Positions 1 to 11,070 of a stretch of DNA of 64,000 bases are shown here, piece by piece. Both the position numbers and the translations under genes were made by a program. Each line of letters opens with the position of its first letter. Positions within the stretch are counted from its first letter, which is position 1. The notes beneath the pieces were generated by a model. The model saw nothing but the letters and a program-made list of their open reading frames with translations. It had not been told where the DNA came from and did not search any database. The DNA is from Typha latifolia (taxonomy: Eukaryota > Streptophyta > Magnoliopsida > Poales > Typhaceae): NCBI GenBank assembly GCA_019914945.1, contig CM034101.1:8815188-8879187 (forward strand), read 5' to 3'.

Positions 1-366
1 TTAATTCGGGTTCCAAGAGGACTAAAGGTGTGAGATTTGTTCTTCCACATGCTCTATTTGGGCTCTAAGGTTCCCCGCATCCTTCTTGGCCCAAAGTCTG
101 ACCTTGTTAGTAAGGTGGTGCAACTTAAAAGAGAGAGTACGTGTGCACTTGCTCACCATGGCCTAGGTTTTAGTGCAAAAGCTAGAGAAGGTGTCTTTGG
201 AGAACGACCAATTCTCGGTTTTGAACCTTTGCTTGCCTGAGCTGCTATGGGGGAGAGTTTCCAACATCAAAGGGTTGTGGTCGCTCGAGATTGTCGGGAG
301 GTGGATGATGTGTGCATTTGGGAAGGTGTTGCACCAATAGGAGTTTGCTAAACCTCTATCGAGGCA

Positions 367-609
367 CTATTTGATGAGCTTACTCACTCCTCTTTTGTTA
401 GACCATGTGTATGCCGGCCGATCGAAGCAAAGGTCATGAAGGCCCGTCTTGCTAATCCAATCTAAGAAGGCCTCCATTCTCTTAAGGTTTGGATGGTTGC
501 CTCCTTCTTTCTCCTGTATATAGGCAATTTGGTTAAAGCCTCCGATGAAATAGCAAGAGACTTTTGAGATGATGACGAAGGTACTAATTTGATTCCAGAG
601 AGAAGACAA
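367..609 (-). pseudogene. LINE ORF2 endonuclease fragment
   Basis: This fragment reads with the plant L1 apurinic-endonuclease pattern. An IGGFNQI segment stands where GDFN is usual, and it is followed by a stretch ending in LDWISKTGLHDLCFDRPAYTW, as in the family motif (D-LG--G--FTW). In L1 elements this domain nicks target DNA to prime reverse transcription. The catalytic D of the GDFN motif is replaced by G, and flanking stops show it is dead. It lies downstream, on the minus strand, of the ORF1 remnant of the same element. Confidence 0.7.
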
Positions 610-1880
610 GGAGTGGTATAGGTGGCCATAAACCCTATAGAAATGATGCTTCGAGAGAACTAAGAGTGGGTTACTTTGGCTTAGATGAAGCTAGAGGAAG
701 CATCCATGATCTCGATAAGAAGTCTATCGTCCCAAAGAAGCCACAAGCCTCAGGAGAAATGCTTAGAGGGGATGATGAAATTATTTTGAAGAGAAAGATC
801 ATAAAGGATAGCACAAGCCTAATTCTCACCACATTTCATCTCCGAAAAGAAAAATGAGGTTGTGCTAACCTTTGTTGTGGAGGATTTTTTTCAGTTTCCT
901 AGCTGTCGAGATGCCTCCACACCCTCGACAGTTTTAGGATATCAGTTTCATGACTTGCTCTGTGACACCTTAGGCCTTGCCGCCTTGGCCATATCATTCG
1001 TGGAGATAGATTTATTTTTACTAACCTTGGGGGGTGATTTAAATGGTCTTGGATTGACTATCTCAGCGCCCTTTCTTTTACCCAGAGAGGATGGAGCCAC
1101 TTGAACAGTATGGGTGGTTGTTGTTTAAGATAGTGGTAGAGCACTCTGGTGCTTGGGGCAGGAGGTGTTACAGGGCAGCTAGTTAGCCCTAGTATTTTTT
1201 GGCGCTTCCTCTAGGGTTTTGGACATGGAGATCATGTTTGCATGGTATCTTGTATTGATAAGGTGGTAACCTATCTCAGCTTAGGTGGAGAGTTTCTAGG
1301 TTGATAAGACCCATAGGCACACTAATGAGAAAGGAAAGATTTGGAATAGTGGACTGGGATTGGCGTGTCGTCCTCCCCTCACACCCATGCATCTTTTCAG
1401 CCTAAATCAGATCATTCCTTGGGGATTGAACCTCGAAAGGTGATAGGGTGGAAGAAGTTTTGGGGTTCTAGTCTTCATTTCCCCTTTCCCCTTGTAGGAA
1501 GACTCTAGCGCGGCGTTGCTTGGGAGTCAGCAGTGTAGGGAGACCTCACTGCTGTTGCAGGTCTAGACTGCTAAAGGGTGAGAACTCCATTGATCGCGAT
1601 CAGTGTTGAGCGTGTCTCCCTTCATCGTTTCCTTTGGCCTTCATCTCCGGCGAGGGTGAGTTGATCCCTAACTGAATAAACAAATAAACTAAGGTTTGAG
1701 CATGCCAAGCAGCTTGTCACGTCAGTATGCCTCTATGGTCGATGCGGCCACAGAAGCTACAGAAGGAATGGTGGGGACAAGAGCACCAATTTTGGCAACC
1801 AACTTCTGTGTCATTGAGGGTGATAGATACTCCAGCGTGAGACCATGTAGTTGCACCCAAAACTCTGCATGGTCAAAATT

Positions 1881-2201
1881 CTAGCTCTCAAGTGGCAAGT
1901 TGGGGTGGAAGGCATTGAGGATAAAGAGGTCGCGACTGAATGACCATGAAAAGCTAGTCCACATGTGCCATTTATCCTTTTCGTCTTCAAAGGACAAAAG
2001 AAACATGTTGGAACCAACCTCAATTAATTCTAGATCTCCTTCCAAACTCCAAGCTTTCAAGAGGGTAGCTTTCAGGCCTCCAACAATAAAAGGTTTGTCT
2101 GTTAAGAGTTTCCCTATCAGGCAAAGACTAGGATTGCGGCTTGGTATAGTGTTATCCGCCAATAGAGGAATAGATTCCTCCATGTCGTTGCCTTGGAGCA
2201 T
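1881..2201 (-). pseudogene. LINE ORF1 DUF4283-domain fragment
   Basis: The 106-residue frame has the DUF4283 pattern of plant LINE ORF1 proteins: LIGKLLTDKPF, then LKATLLKAW, then a hydrophobic-glycine strand (IEVGSNMFLLSF), then a segment like the W/F-S-R-L motif. ORF1 proteins coat LINE RNA. The same domain recurs at 28653-28950, sharing NDMEE, DNTIP and GKLLxDKPF. No zinc-knuckle CCHC is visible in the short downstream stretch. There is no intact full-length ORF1, so this is a pseudogene. Confidence 0.7.
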
Positions 2202-2670
2202 CTTAGAAAATTTCTAAAGGAATTTTGCCTCATTTTCCATTGAAGTTGAGGTGGAAGGGTCAAATGTTGGAAAAGGGAGAGTGATGAAGGCTAACAAGGT
2301 GGGGCTGGGGCTAGTAGTGGGGAGGAGAGGTTATGGTTGATGAGTATGCACCAGCAGAAGTGGCAATGGTTTGATTTTCTTTTTCTTTTTTTCTTTTTTT
2401 CTTTTGTTAATGGCACTATTCGGTGTATCCAGAGGTTAGGGGGAGGCTGTACGGTAGAGAGAGTTAGAGAGATAGTATGGGAATAGATCTAGGAAGAGCT
2501 AAAGGTAGAAGGGAGATCGGGGAGATCTGAGATGGCTTCAGCGAGTTGGATTGGTTACACACTATTAGAGATGACAGGGAGAAGGAGGGTTGGACCTCGA
2601 AGAAAATCCTAGCAGAGATGGGTGAAAAAACAGTACATACATATTTGTGATAAGTTAAGTGACTAGACAT

Positions 2671-4756
2671 CTATTGCTATCAATCTCATCTTCGTATCAA
2701 AGTTAATTTTACATACTTCATATCCTCTCTCTCATATTCTATAATAAAATATAGAAAACTTGAATTAGATCTGATTCAAACCCGCGTTATCACCCCCACA
2801 AAGATTTGCTTCCAAATCAGTTTTCTCCTACACTATACACTCTAATTCAAATATCATATAGTTAGATCTAACTCTAAAATTGGCTTCCATTTGAAATGGA
2901 TTTGGACAATATATAGCCTAATTCACAGATTTTGCTTTCAAATCTTATCCGAATTAGATTTTCCCTAAATCTAGTAAACCTTCACCTAAGTACTCTATCT
3001 CACATGATCTCTCTCCTAGAACTATTTCTTTCTAATAGATGCCCTCTATTCAATTAATTATTAATTAACTAACCAATCCATTTAATATAAGGACTTATTA
3101 GATTGTTCTAGGATATTTTCTTAAATAAGATAGAATAAAACATGCATAAAAGGAGTTGTTTTTGCTGGAAAAATATTATTATAAAAATTCTATAAGAAAT
3201 CTGTTCAAATAAAATTTAGGGAAATTTGTATATAACACCATGCCTTTTAACTAAATTTGCATTTACACCCTACATTTTCACTATGTGCAAATCGAGCCCT
3301 ATGATTCAATTAATATTTACAGAAAATACCCTGCTGTTAGTTCTGTTAGCTTAACTTAACTAAACTCCACGGTTAAGTTAACTACACTAATATGATTACC
3401 AGAATACCCTCATTTAAGTTACCCAATATATACACAATTTAACCCAAACCCAGCCTAATCTAACCCAGCCTAACCTAACCTAATAAGATAGATCTTGTCA
3501 ACCCAACCTACCCAATTTAATTCCGTCACAAATAAGATAGATCTAGTCAAATAGAACTTTCTTGAGAACAAATTTTATCTTCAGAAAGTAGTTATTTGTC
3601 TTGGAAAAAACAAATCTATTTAATCCAAAATGTATGATATTGAATGGAACGTGTCACATTACGAGAAGATATATATATTTCATCTCTAAAACTCATTAAA
3701 TAAAGAGAGAAAACATTAAAAAAGAAAGAAAATAATAATAATTATACTCTTTTGATCCTCCTTCCTTTATACAAAATCATTGATTTCGATTTTTCTTCTT
3801 TATCTTTGGGCTGGCCATTGGTCTCCAAATTTCTTCAAAATACAGTCATTAGAAAGTTAGTAATAAAAACACTATATCTTGGAGATAGAATTTTTAAGAG
3901 TTTATTTGTACCTTATCAATCCAAATTTTTAATTTTGTTTCAATCTACTCTACAAATTTTCCCTAGCATAGAGAAATCAGTATCGAGCATATAAAAAAAT
4001 AATAATAAAGACAGATTAAATTTGCGGTTACAAACCTTGGATTGTCACCCTTGGATTATTAAGAGGGGTATAGAAGGTTTTGCCAAAGAATAGAACAATA
4101 ATTTCTTTTGCTTCCTAGCAGGCTCATGACAAAGAAGGAGGTTTTGTGAGCAAGCAATGTAACTGAAAATGTTTGCTTTACAAAAAAAAAATGCTTGCTC
4201 ATAAGAGATGAAAAAATAGACATTTACTTGCTGGTAAAAAGGAAAATTTATTTGCACTTCTGTTTACCATGAATATTATATATATTCGAGAATACAAACA
4301 AGAGATTTGTAGGGCTTCAGAGAATCTTCCTCCTTCCCTTTAATACAGCTAAAGCAAGCATATTAGGATTTTGCCTTGTCATATGCTTACTCGCCATAGC
4401 ACCTTATCCTACGTACACATTAAAGAGATTTATAGCTGTCATATTCTCATTAGCCAAGTGAGGGAATAGTGCTTTGTTAGGAGTAATGCTATGACGAGGC
4501 AACACACTATATTATTTTCCTATTTCTTTCTTCCATCATCATTTAGTACTCATGTCCTTCTACAGCCATTCCAACAGAAAACATATTATAATTTACAATG
4601 CAAACGAAAGAGTTAATGGTCATATTGACCCTGGACAGGGAACATAAACTTTTCATCGATAAGTATCTATATTAGATAAATCCGGCAAGCATCTTATTAA
4701 ACTGATCATGATTTATAACTGGACCAAGTTATTTGCTTGATGGACTTGAAATTATT
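2671..4756. other. AT-rich intergenic DNA, no gene recognised
   Basis: There is no convincing coding potential. 3230-3420 has the feel of an old dispersed repeat (a TAAC/GTTA-rich stretch with GTTAGTTCTGTTAGCTTAAC). 3430-3485 is a degenerate CCTAACC/CCAGCCTAA run. Short ORFs at 3752-3994 and 4045-4257 have no family signature. The last 110 bp before 4757 (GCAAGCATCTTATTAAA) resembles the stretch just downstream of rhodanese gene 2 (GAAAGCATCTTATTTAA at about 42800), so it is probably the shared 3' UTR. Confidence 0.6.
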
Positions 4757-6325
4757 CTACTGCTCTTGCTGAGGCTTTTTCAGAGCAAATCCATTTTGAA
4801 TCCATGCAGCAATACCACCATCCATATTTTTTACATTTTTGTAGCCCTGCAATTTTAAAATTACAGCCTGTTTGTTAATTCTATTCAAGATTATATTATA
4901 TTTGCATGTAAGATTCCTGTTAGTAATTAATTTAAGCAACCATCGTTCACACCAAAAGTACTCCTATTTCTGATAACGTTGGAGGAGTTTATAGGCGCCT
5001 TTTTTTATTCATATTCCACTTCTCAAGGAATAAGCCCATATTGCAACTTACTATCTTCTTCCACTGGAGGTTAGCTTCGCCATGCATGCAGGTGATTCCA
5101 AAATATTTATATAAGCATTTCACAAGTGAGTCGATTAAGAAATCACTAATAAATAAAAGTCATTTTTATAAACTCGGCAGACAAGCTACGTAATCATATG
5201 ATTTTACAATAACTGCATGATACTATATTAAACGTCAGCGTCTAAAAAAGTGATCATATATACTTTTTTACTTATTTGATAAATTAAAGGCATACCTAAC
5301 AAAATTTAGAGTAAATAGATGGCTTAGAAAGAGAGTTCTGTAGCCTACCGAGTGCAAGTTGTATGAATGCTTACACGCGTTAGCAAAGTCAACTTGTACT
5401 AATGCGTGATGATTTAATTGAGCACTATATGCTTCTAGGTTCATAATGCAATCTTTTATCCTCTTTCTTTGGATAAAAGAAATGTTAGTTCTGGGCCATC
5501 TCTTGGTCTAAAATTAATTAAATGCTTTATTTGAAACTCCATCGTGGATCTAATTAGCTAGGCACATTAAACTTGAACCACGTTTAAATATGGAAGCAAT
5601 TAAGAAAGAAAGAAAGAAGAAAGCATTATAGAAAAGAGATCACTCACAGCACATATAAGATCAACACAAGCTTGGTGAGATCTCGCTCCACTTCGACATC
5701 CCTTCCAAAGAGTAGGTAAAGATGGGATCCACCCTTTCCCTTAGAAAAGATATTAATAAAACTATATTATCGAATTAAGCTGACGAGAAAGAAAAGTTAC
5801 CACTACTATGAAATCATCCTTGTTGCAAACCGATGACACCTGCTCCAGAAAAAGAGGGTTCTTGTCCCTCCCTGACCCATAAATTTCAAAGCAACTATGT
5901 GTCAGAAATGGACAAGATTAACAGCCTATAGATGAAGAAAGAGAGATTACAGAACGAAGAGGTTCATTAAACTTGCCATTAGAGGTGAAGTAAAGGTAAG
6001 GCACGTGAATGGAATTCTCCAAACGCCCTTCATTAAATTCTTCTACGGTCCTATCAGACGTAAAAGAGTAAGAACCGAGAGAGAATTGTAGCTGTGAAGT
6101 AACGAAGTAGTCAATTAAACAACAACCAGGTATTAAAACTACAAACCTGACATCTAAGTAGAGATGGCCAGAACGGATCAGATCGCTGGCTGCACCAACG
6201 TTGACGGCCAACACAACTCCCTTTGAGCTAAACAAACAAAAAATTGGCCATACTAAAGTCCAGCTATTTTGGAACAGAAATTGAAGGAAGGAGATTGGTA
6301 TTTATTACCTCAGAGAAGATGCCAT
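4757..6325 (-). CDS. Rhodanese-like sulfurtransferase (STR16/18 type), gene 1, six exons
   Basis: Exons, in minus-strand order: 6325-6309, 6227-6147, 6050-5977, 5871-5801, 5701-5648 and 4846-4757. They join in frame to 387 nt (128 residues plus stop TAG). The protein starts MASSLSSKG. It is a single rhodanese domain with the N-terminal YLDVR motif, RTVEEFNEGRLENSIHVPY, and the catalytic loop CRSGAR (C-x-x-G-x-R, persulfide cysteine). It ends NMDGGIAAWIQNGF, the family's GG--AW motif. Plant STR16-18 proteins transfer sulfane sulfur and the same clade includes the arsenate reductase HAC1; which activity this protein has cannot be told. No transit peptide is seen, so it is probably cytosolic. 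All introns have AG acceptors. Intron 3 has a GC donor (AATG|GCAAGT), the only choice that keeps the frame of the paralogue; the other donors are GT. The last intron is about 800 bp. The paralogue at 42823-43761 has identical exon phases and the same total length. Confidence 0.9.
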
Positions 6326-7162
6326 AAGGGGAATCAGAAAGGAGGAGGGAGAGCTCTGCTCTATGGGGTGGGGTTTGTCACCGGTGTTCATTGCGGGTTT
6401 TACTTGTCCTGGATCTCTATTTATAACAAATGAAGTGGTTGGTCTCCTACTTCAGAGATTACAACGCAGTCTCTTGCAATTCTTCTGGGTTTAGGACATC
6501 TGTCGAATAGATTTTAATTCAAAGGCCTGCGTCAGTATGCGAGTTTGCGCTCGTTAAAATTAGAATACAGTTAAGAATAACTCGTAAAATTGGCAGTTGC
6601 CTCCACAAATAATTATTGCGAAGAAAATTATATTAATAATTTAGTGGCTTAGTTTAAGGCTCAATTCAATTAATGCTCAATAGTGTAATGGTTTATAAGA
6701 GCAGCGTGATAGCGTGATCACTTAGAGTGACGTATTGACCACAATTAGTTTGTAGCAATAGTTTGTACATAGCTTAAAACTTAGACTAAGCAGTTGAGTA
6801 TATTGGTCAGAATTGAGTGGGGTCTAAGTATCTCAGTATCTAAAAATGATTGCCATTTGTTCAACTCATATCTATACATTCGAGCTCTTAAATAGAGAAA
6901 AAAAAGAATTAGAGTGATTTACAGAAAAAAAAATAAACCCCACTTTATTTTTGTTTCTTTTATGGCTGGCCCATTTTATGTTTTCTTGTAATTCAGATTT
7001 GTCTTTTTCTTTCCTTTCAACTATGCTCGTATGCTATTGAGTGCCTCACTAAATACTAGACGTAGATAAAGATATTTTTTCTATAAAAGTCTAATTAATT
7101 GGACGTTCATATAATTGTAGGAATATAGGGGAAGATTTATGTACTATCTTCCTCTTCCATCT
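6326..7162. other. Upstream intergenic region of rhodanese gene 1
   Basis: This stretch contains the presumed promoter of the minus-strand gene. Plus-strand TATTTATAA near 6418-6426 reads TTATAAATA on the minus strand, about 95-100 bp upstream of the ATG, and is a plausible TATA box. From about 6900 onward the sequence is duplicated at 9950. No other gene is seen. Confidence 0.45.
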
Positions 7163-8390
7163 TATTACCAATCGGCTTGGTCCGATCCATAATGGGTTTG
7201 AACTAGATTGGAGACGTTACTTTCAAAAGAAACTATGGATAATCTAACTATTGGATCTTCCTGAATATTTGATATATTTTCGTTCTTGAAATGAGCTTTC
7301 CAACGAATCTATGATCGCAAGATTTGGATGGCTTGATCTTGAGATATCAACAAAAGAGTGGCTGAATGTCAGATAAATCCTAGCTTGATAGCCTTTCAAT
7401 GGCTAGATAGGTGTTAGGTTAATTCTTTGGTATGAATGGCAAAAAATTGTTATAGAAGAGGGGAACTAGGAGTTAGAGGAAGCCGACCAAAAGACTTGAG
7501 TGGTGGAAGGAAAGAGATAGGAGAGGGCGCTAATGGCTAGAGTAAGAAGAGAAAGAGATAAAGGCTCAATGCCCTTTTCAATTATTAGATTAACTCTAAT
7601 TAGGGTTTTTTCCACATATTTATACCAACAAATTTTGCCGCGGTGTATTCGAATGCACTCGATTGCGTTCAAGTGCGAAATTATAATTCTTGTCGTTGTG
7701 AATGTGTGTAGACGTTTGAACGATTGTGTTCAAATGATCTGAGCCCGTTCGAATGTGCTAATCGCGTTATCTATTTTTGTGAACACATGCAGGCATTCAC
7801 ATTGGCATATTCGAATATAGTCCCAGAAAAAAATACTTTTATTTTTTCAAATAAAATTAACTAGATAAATAGGTTCATACCAATGAATCCAATATCGTAG
7901 ATAGAGCTAATATGGACCAAGTTGTATCACATATCTCCCTCATTTTCCTTTTTTTTTTGGGTCTCTCTTTTAGACCTCTAGTTGTCTCCATTCCTTTTCA
8001 TTTTCTCCTACCCTCTTTGAATATTACCCTCTATAAATATAGTTTTAAGAATAGAATAACCATCTAACCATAAAGTGAGGATTTTCTTTCATCTTAGTAC
8101 TATTATTTTGGACGAGGAAAAAAATATTTGCACTGCACAATGATAGGACCATTCACAAATGTATAAACAAACAATGTAGTTTTTATGTTTGTAAGGGATA
8201 TTTTTATAATGTCAAATTCATGGATAAAATAATATTTAGTTGAGTTGTACAAATTTGACTCATATGTATAATAGTCGTCACATAACTTAAGAAGTATTAA
8301 ATCGTGCAAAGAAATCAAGTTAAATATTGAATTTAACAAGTTTTCAGTTATTGTATCATAAAATGCAATCACTTAAGAAGCTTAAGCAAT
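6900..8390 (+). repeat. Local duplication copy 1 (interrupted by a solo LTR)
   Basis: Sequence 6900-7162 plus 7930-8390 matches 9950-10617 in the same orientation. Shared landmarks are GGCCCATTTTA, ACTAGACGTA, TTTCTATAAAAGTCTAA, the ATCTTC-rich tract, and ACAATGTA followed by TTTGTAAG. Copy 1 is split by the 767-bp LTR at 7163-7929. Copy 2 has no LTR there. Confidence 0.7.
7163..7929 (-). mobile_element. Solo LTR, F-type (same family as LTR 44575-45128)
   Basis: The sequence parallels the LTR of element F over most of its length (CGGCTTGGTCCGATCC, then GCTTTCCAACGAATC, then CTAGATAAATAGG) and ends in GTATCA. The left end has TA instead of TG. Flanking bases CATCT and CATAT are a 4/5 target duplication. 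The unoccupied duplicate at 9950-10617 reads straight through (CTTCCATCTCTC), confirming the insertion point. Its middle contains decayed TTCGAA-type motifs at 7640-7800. Confidence 0.8.
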
Positions 8391-9949
8391 GTCTGGATTG
8401 GATAAGTGGCCTCTAATCGGATCTGCGTAAGAGGGTGAAGAAAAGTTCAGATTTAGAAATAGTTTTAAAGATTTCTTTACTGGTTTGTCCTAACATAATT
8501 TATAGATATTCCTCATATTTTTAAAAGGACAAGGAGCCAAAGGTTGATACATGATTGGAATGAGAACTCTGAGTTTCTACTCTTAGAGGAGTTCTTTAGT
8601 TTTTTCATAGAGTTATATATTTAGCTACATCATGTCTACTTACTTGGGCTACAAGTGAGAATGTATTTGAGGTTTGATCAGTTGCCCAAGTAATTACCAA
8701 AGGAAAGTGATCTTTTTCATAAGGATTGTTAATTACGCAGTATGTGTTTAAGAGATTACTTAAACACTACATCATTTGAATGTCGAGAGGGGTTTTAAGT
8801 GAGCCTTATATCTATTCCTTCTCGATGTAAGATTGAATAGCATTTATGGTCTTTTTCTCTTTAGCTATACGAGAGTATACAAGAGTTGTTTTTTTTCCTT
8901 TCTATTTAAGTGAACCAAATTGTTTCTAAATCTAAGGCCTACATCGGAGAAGATTTGCCAAGAAAAAAAAACCCTTAGATTTTATTAATAGCAAGATTTG
9001 GCTCTTGAAAACTGAATGTTTTATTTTTTATACTAAATACACGTCATTTTATAATGAAATGCACATAATGATATGATACAGATATGATCGGATTGTCCCA
9101 CAGGGACATTAGGCTTAGCGATTGAGTCTTTTTAACTTATTTATTTTGTTAGCTTATGTGATTTAGTAGGAGGCCTAATTATGCTAAATTATGCAAAGTT
9201 TTGAGAAAATATTTATCAGTTATCTTTGAAACGTCTAAATAATATGAAATAAGATAGAGAAGATCGGTGACGTCATTATCTATAATCTTCATATTCAGAA
9301 TTTTTTCTGATTCAAAATTTATTTGGGGTGAAACGTTAAAAAGATATGGAGACTAGCTTACCTAAGTTTATTAGTTTGTCTTGTTAGGTTTAGGATTCTT
9401 GTTTATCATTATTCTTGTCTATCTCTTGTGTACAAGTCTTTAAGGCAAATCTTAGTTCGAGTTGTATAAGTCTTTAGGACTATTCCTAATAGGACCTATT
9501 GTATCCGACCTATAGGAAATGCAGTCTCCTTTATTTAAAAATTCAAGTATTGAGAATTACATTTTAGCTTTAGACTATCCCAAAATAAGAGTAAGAGTAA
9601 CCTTAGTATAAAAGTACTAAACTAATCTCCCTTCTTCACCACCATTGTCGATTGTTGCTCATCTTCTGACTCTCTAACGTGCTTCACCACCTTTTACCTT
9701 CATCACCACCATTGGCTATTTTTATCTAACATTTGGATCCTCCTGTTGCAGAATGACTCTAGTCAATGTGACACATAATTTATACAAGAGATAAGCGCAT
9801 GAGCCTATGTTTGCTATTCCAAAAGCTAACCTGTTTTGTACAAATGCCCTACATCTATATGTGGTTTTGCAAGATATGGATGCTATCCATACCCAAATAG
9901 TCTCATGAAAGTTAGGTTGTGAACAAAACGTAGGTGATTTGCACAAAAA
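8391..9949. other. AT-rich intergenic DNA, no gene recognised
   Basis: No family-like ORF is present. A minus-strand ORF at 9722-9982 has no recognisable motif. The region may be single-copy spacer between the two halves of the local duplication. Confidence 0.5.
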
Positions 9950-10617
9950 TCCACTATTTTCATTTTTGTATGGCGGGCCCATTTTACCTCATGTAAGTTA
10001 GGCATTTTCTCTCTTTTTTTTCTTTCGACTATACTCTTATGCCGTTGAATGACTTATAATTACTAGACGTACAAGGAAATATCTTTTCTATAAAAGTCTA
10101 ACTGACTGGGTGTTGGTTTTTGTGCTATCTTCTTCTTCCATCTCTCTCCTACATTTTTTTTCTTCCATCTCTTCCTCCGTTGCCCAGTCCCGCATTGTTC
10201 TTTTTATTCCATCTCTTCATCCGATTCCTAGTCCCTCATTTTCTCCGTTCCTTCTTCTTCATCTTTTCCGGCCATCTTTTATTATTGTTTTAAGAATGGA
10301 ATGGTCAGTGAGAATTCTCTTTCATCTAAGTGGTACTATTATTTATGGTCAGAAGAAGAGAATTTTAGTAGTAGTAGAATAATAGTATCCTTCATAGATG
10401 TAAAAATAAACAATGTACTTTCTTAGAGTTTGTAAGAGCAATATAATTTTAATGGCAAATTCATTGGATATAACTTATGAAAGATTTGATCATGCAAAAA
10501 ACAAGTTGACATTGAAGGAAATAAGTTTTGAGGTATGTATTAGAACTTTGTATAAACGGAATAGAGAGTGTTTAGACAGCCAGAACACATTCACCTAAGG
10601 AAACTTAAGTGGCATCT
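9950..10617 (+). repeat. Local duplication copy 2
   Basis: Counterpart of 6900-8390 without the solo LTR, about 3.05 kb downstream. It is cut off at 10617 by the LTR of element A. The last bases (CCTAAGGAAACTTAAGTGGCATCT) parallel the copy-1 bases near 8368-8392. Confidence 0.7.
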
Positions 10618-11070
10618 TGATGAGTTCTTGTACTAACTGATAAGCTCTGATACTAAATTGATGTGTTACGGTACCAAAAGATCGGCTACAGAACGATTCC
10701 TTCAAGATCTAGCCAATAAGTCCTAATAAATAAATTTGGCTGCCATCCATATACTTATAAATGTTAGCCAACAAGTCCTAATAACAATAAGTAACCCTAA
10801 TTCTAGAGGATTCTCGCCGATCGCGTTCGAACACGCCCGACCGCGTTCGAACGCACAAAAGACATTCTCTGTATGTGCGAACGCGATGCAGGTGTTCGAA
10901 CGCGGCGTTCAAACTCGTCGGACCGCGTTCGAATGCACTATTCACGTCCTCTGAATTTGCAAACCTAATGTAGGCGTTTGCAAGGGCGTTCGAAAGCGAC
11001 CTACAAGAAATTTATTTTAATAAAAATAAACAACTAATATAATAAGAAAAGATCCTAACTAAATGTATCA
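10618..11070 (-). mobile_element. 3' LTR of gypsy element A (B-type, shortened)
   Basis: The LTR reads TGATGAGT...TGTATCA. On the minus strand, directly before it at 11071-11105, lies the polypurine side of the internal region (AAGCGTGGTGGGC just after a GAGGGCAAGG tract). It is 453 bp against about 820-840 bp for full B-type copies, so it has lost a middle part. It carries TTCGAA motifs at 10826-10831 and 10846-10851 (20 bp apart) and an embedded primer-binding-site copy at 10644-10655. Confidence 0.75.

Larger units (their letters stand above)
1..2670 (-). mobile_element. LINE (L1-type) non-LTR retrotransposon remnant L1
   Basis: On the minus strand the order is an ORF1 DUF4283-type nucleic-acid-binding domain (about 2201-1880), a linker, and an endonuclease segment (about 900-367). 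The start of the reverse transcriptase would lie off the left edge. This is the normal ORF1-ORF2 order of plant L1 LINEs. All frames are broken by stops. The right limit is approximate: a T-rich tract near 2385-2405 and an ORF1-leader-like stretch up to 2670 mark the 5' side, and no target-site duplication could be identified. Sequence near 900-935 is closely similar to 22918-22972 in the second LINE, which shows that the two belong to the same family. Confidence 0.75.

Noticed and set aside
3430..3485. CCTAACC-rich run resembling telomeric repeats
   Set aside because: Plant telomeres are CCCTAAA; the units here are irregular and AT-degenerate.
8936..8960. CCTACATCGGAG resembling the upstream element of plant snRNA genes
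   Set aside because: It deviates from RTCCCACATCG, and no snRNA sequence or correctly spaced TATA box follows.
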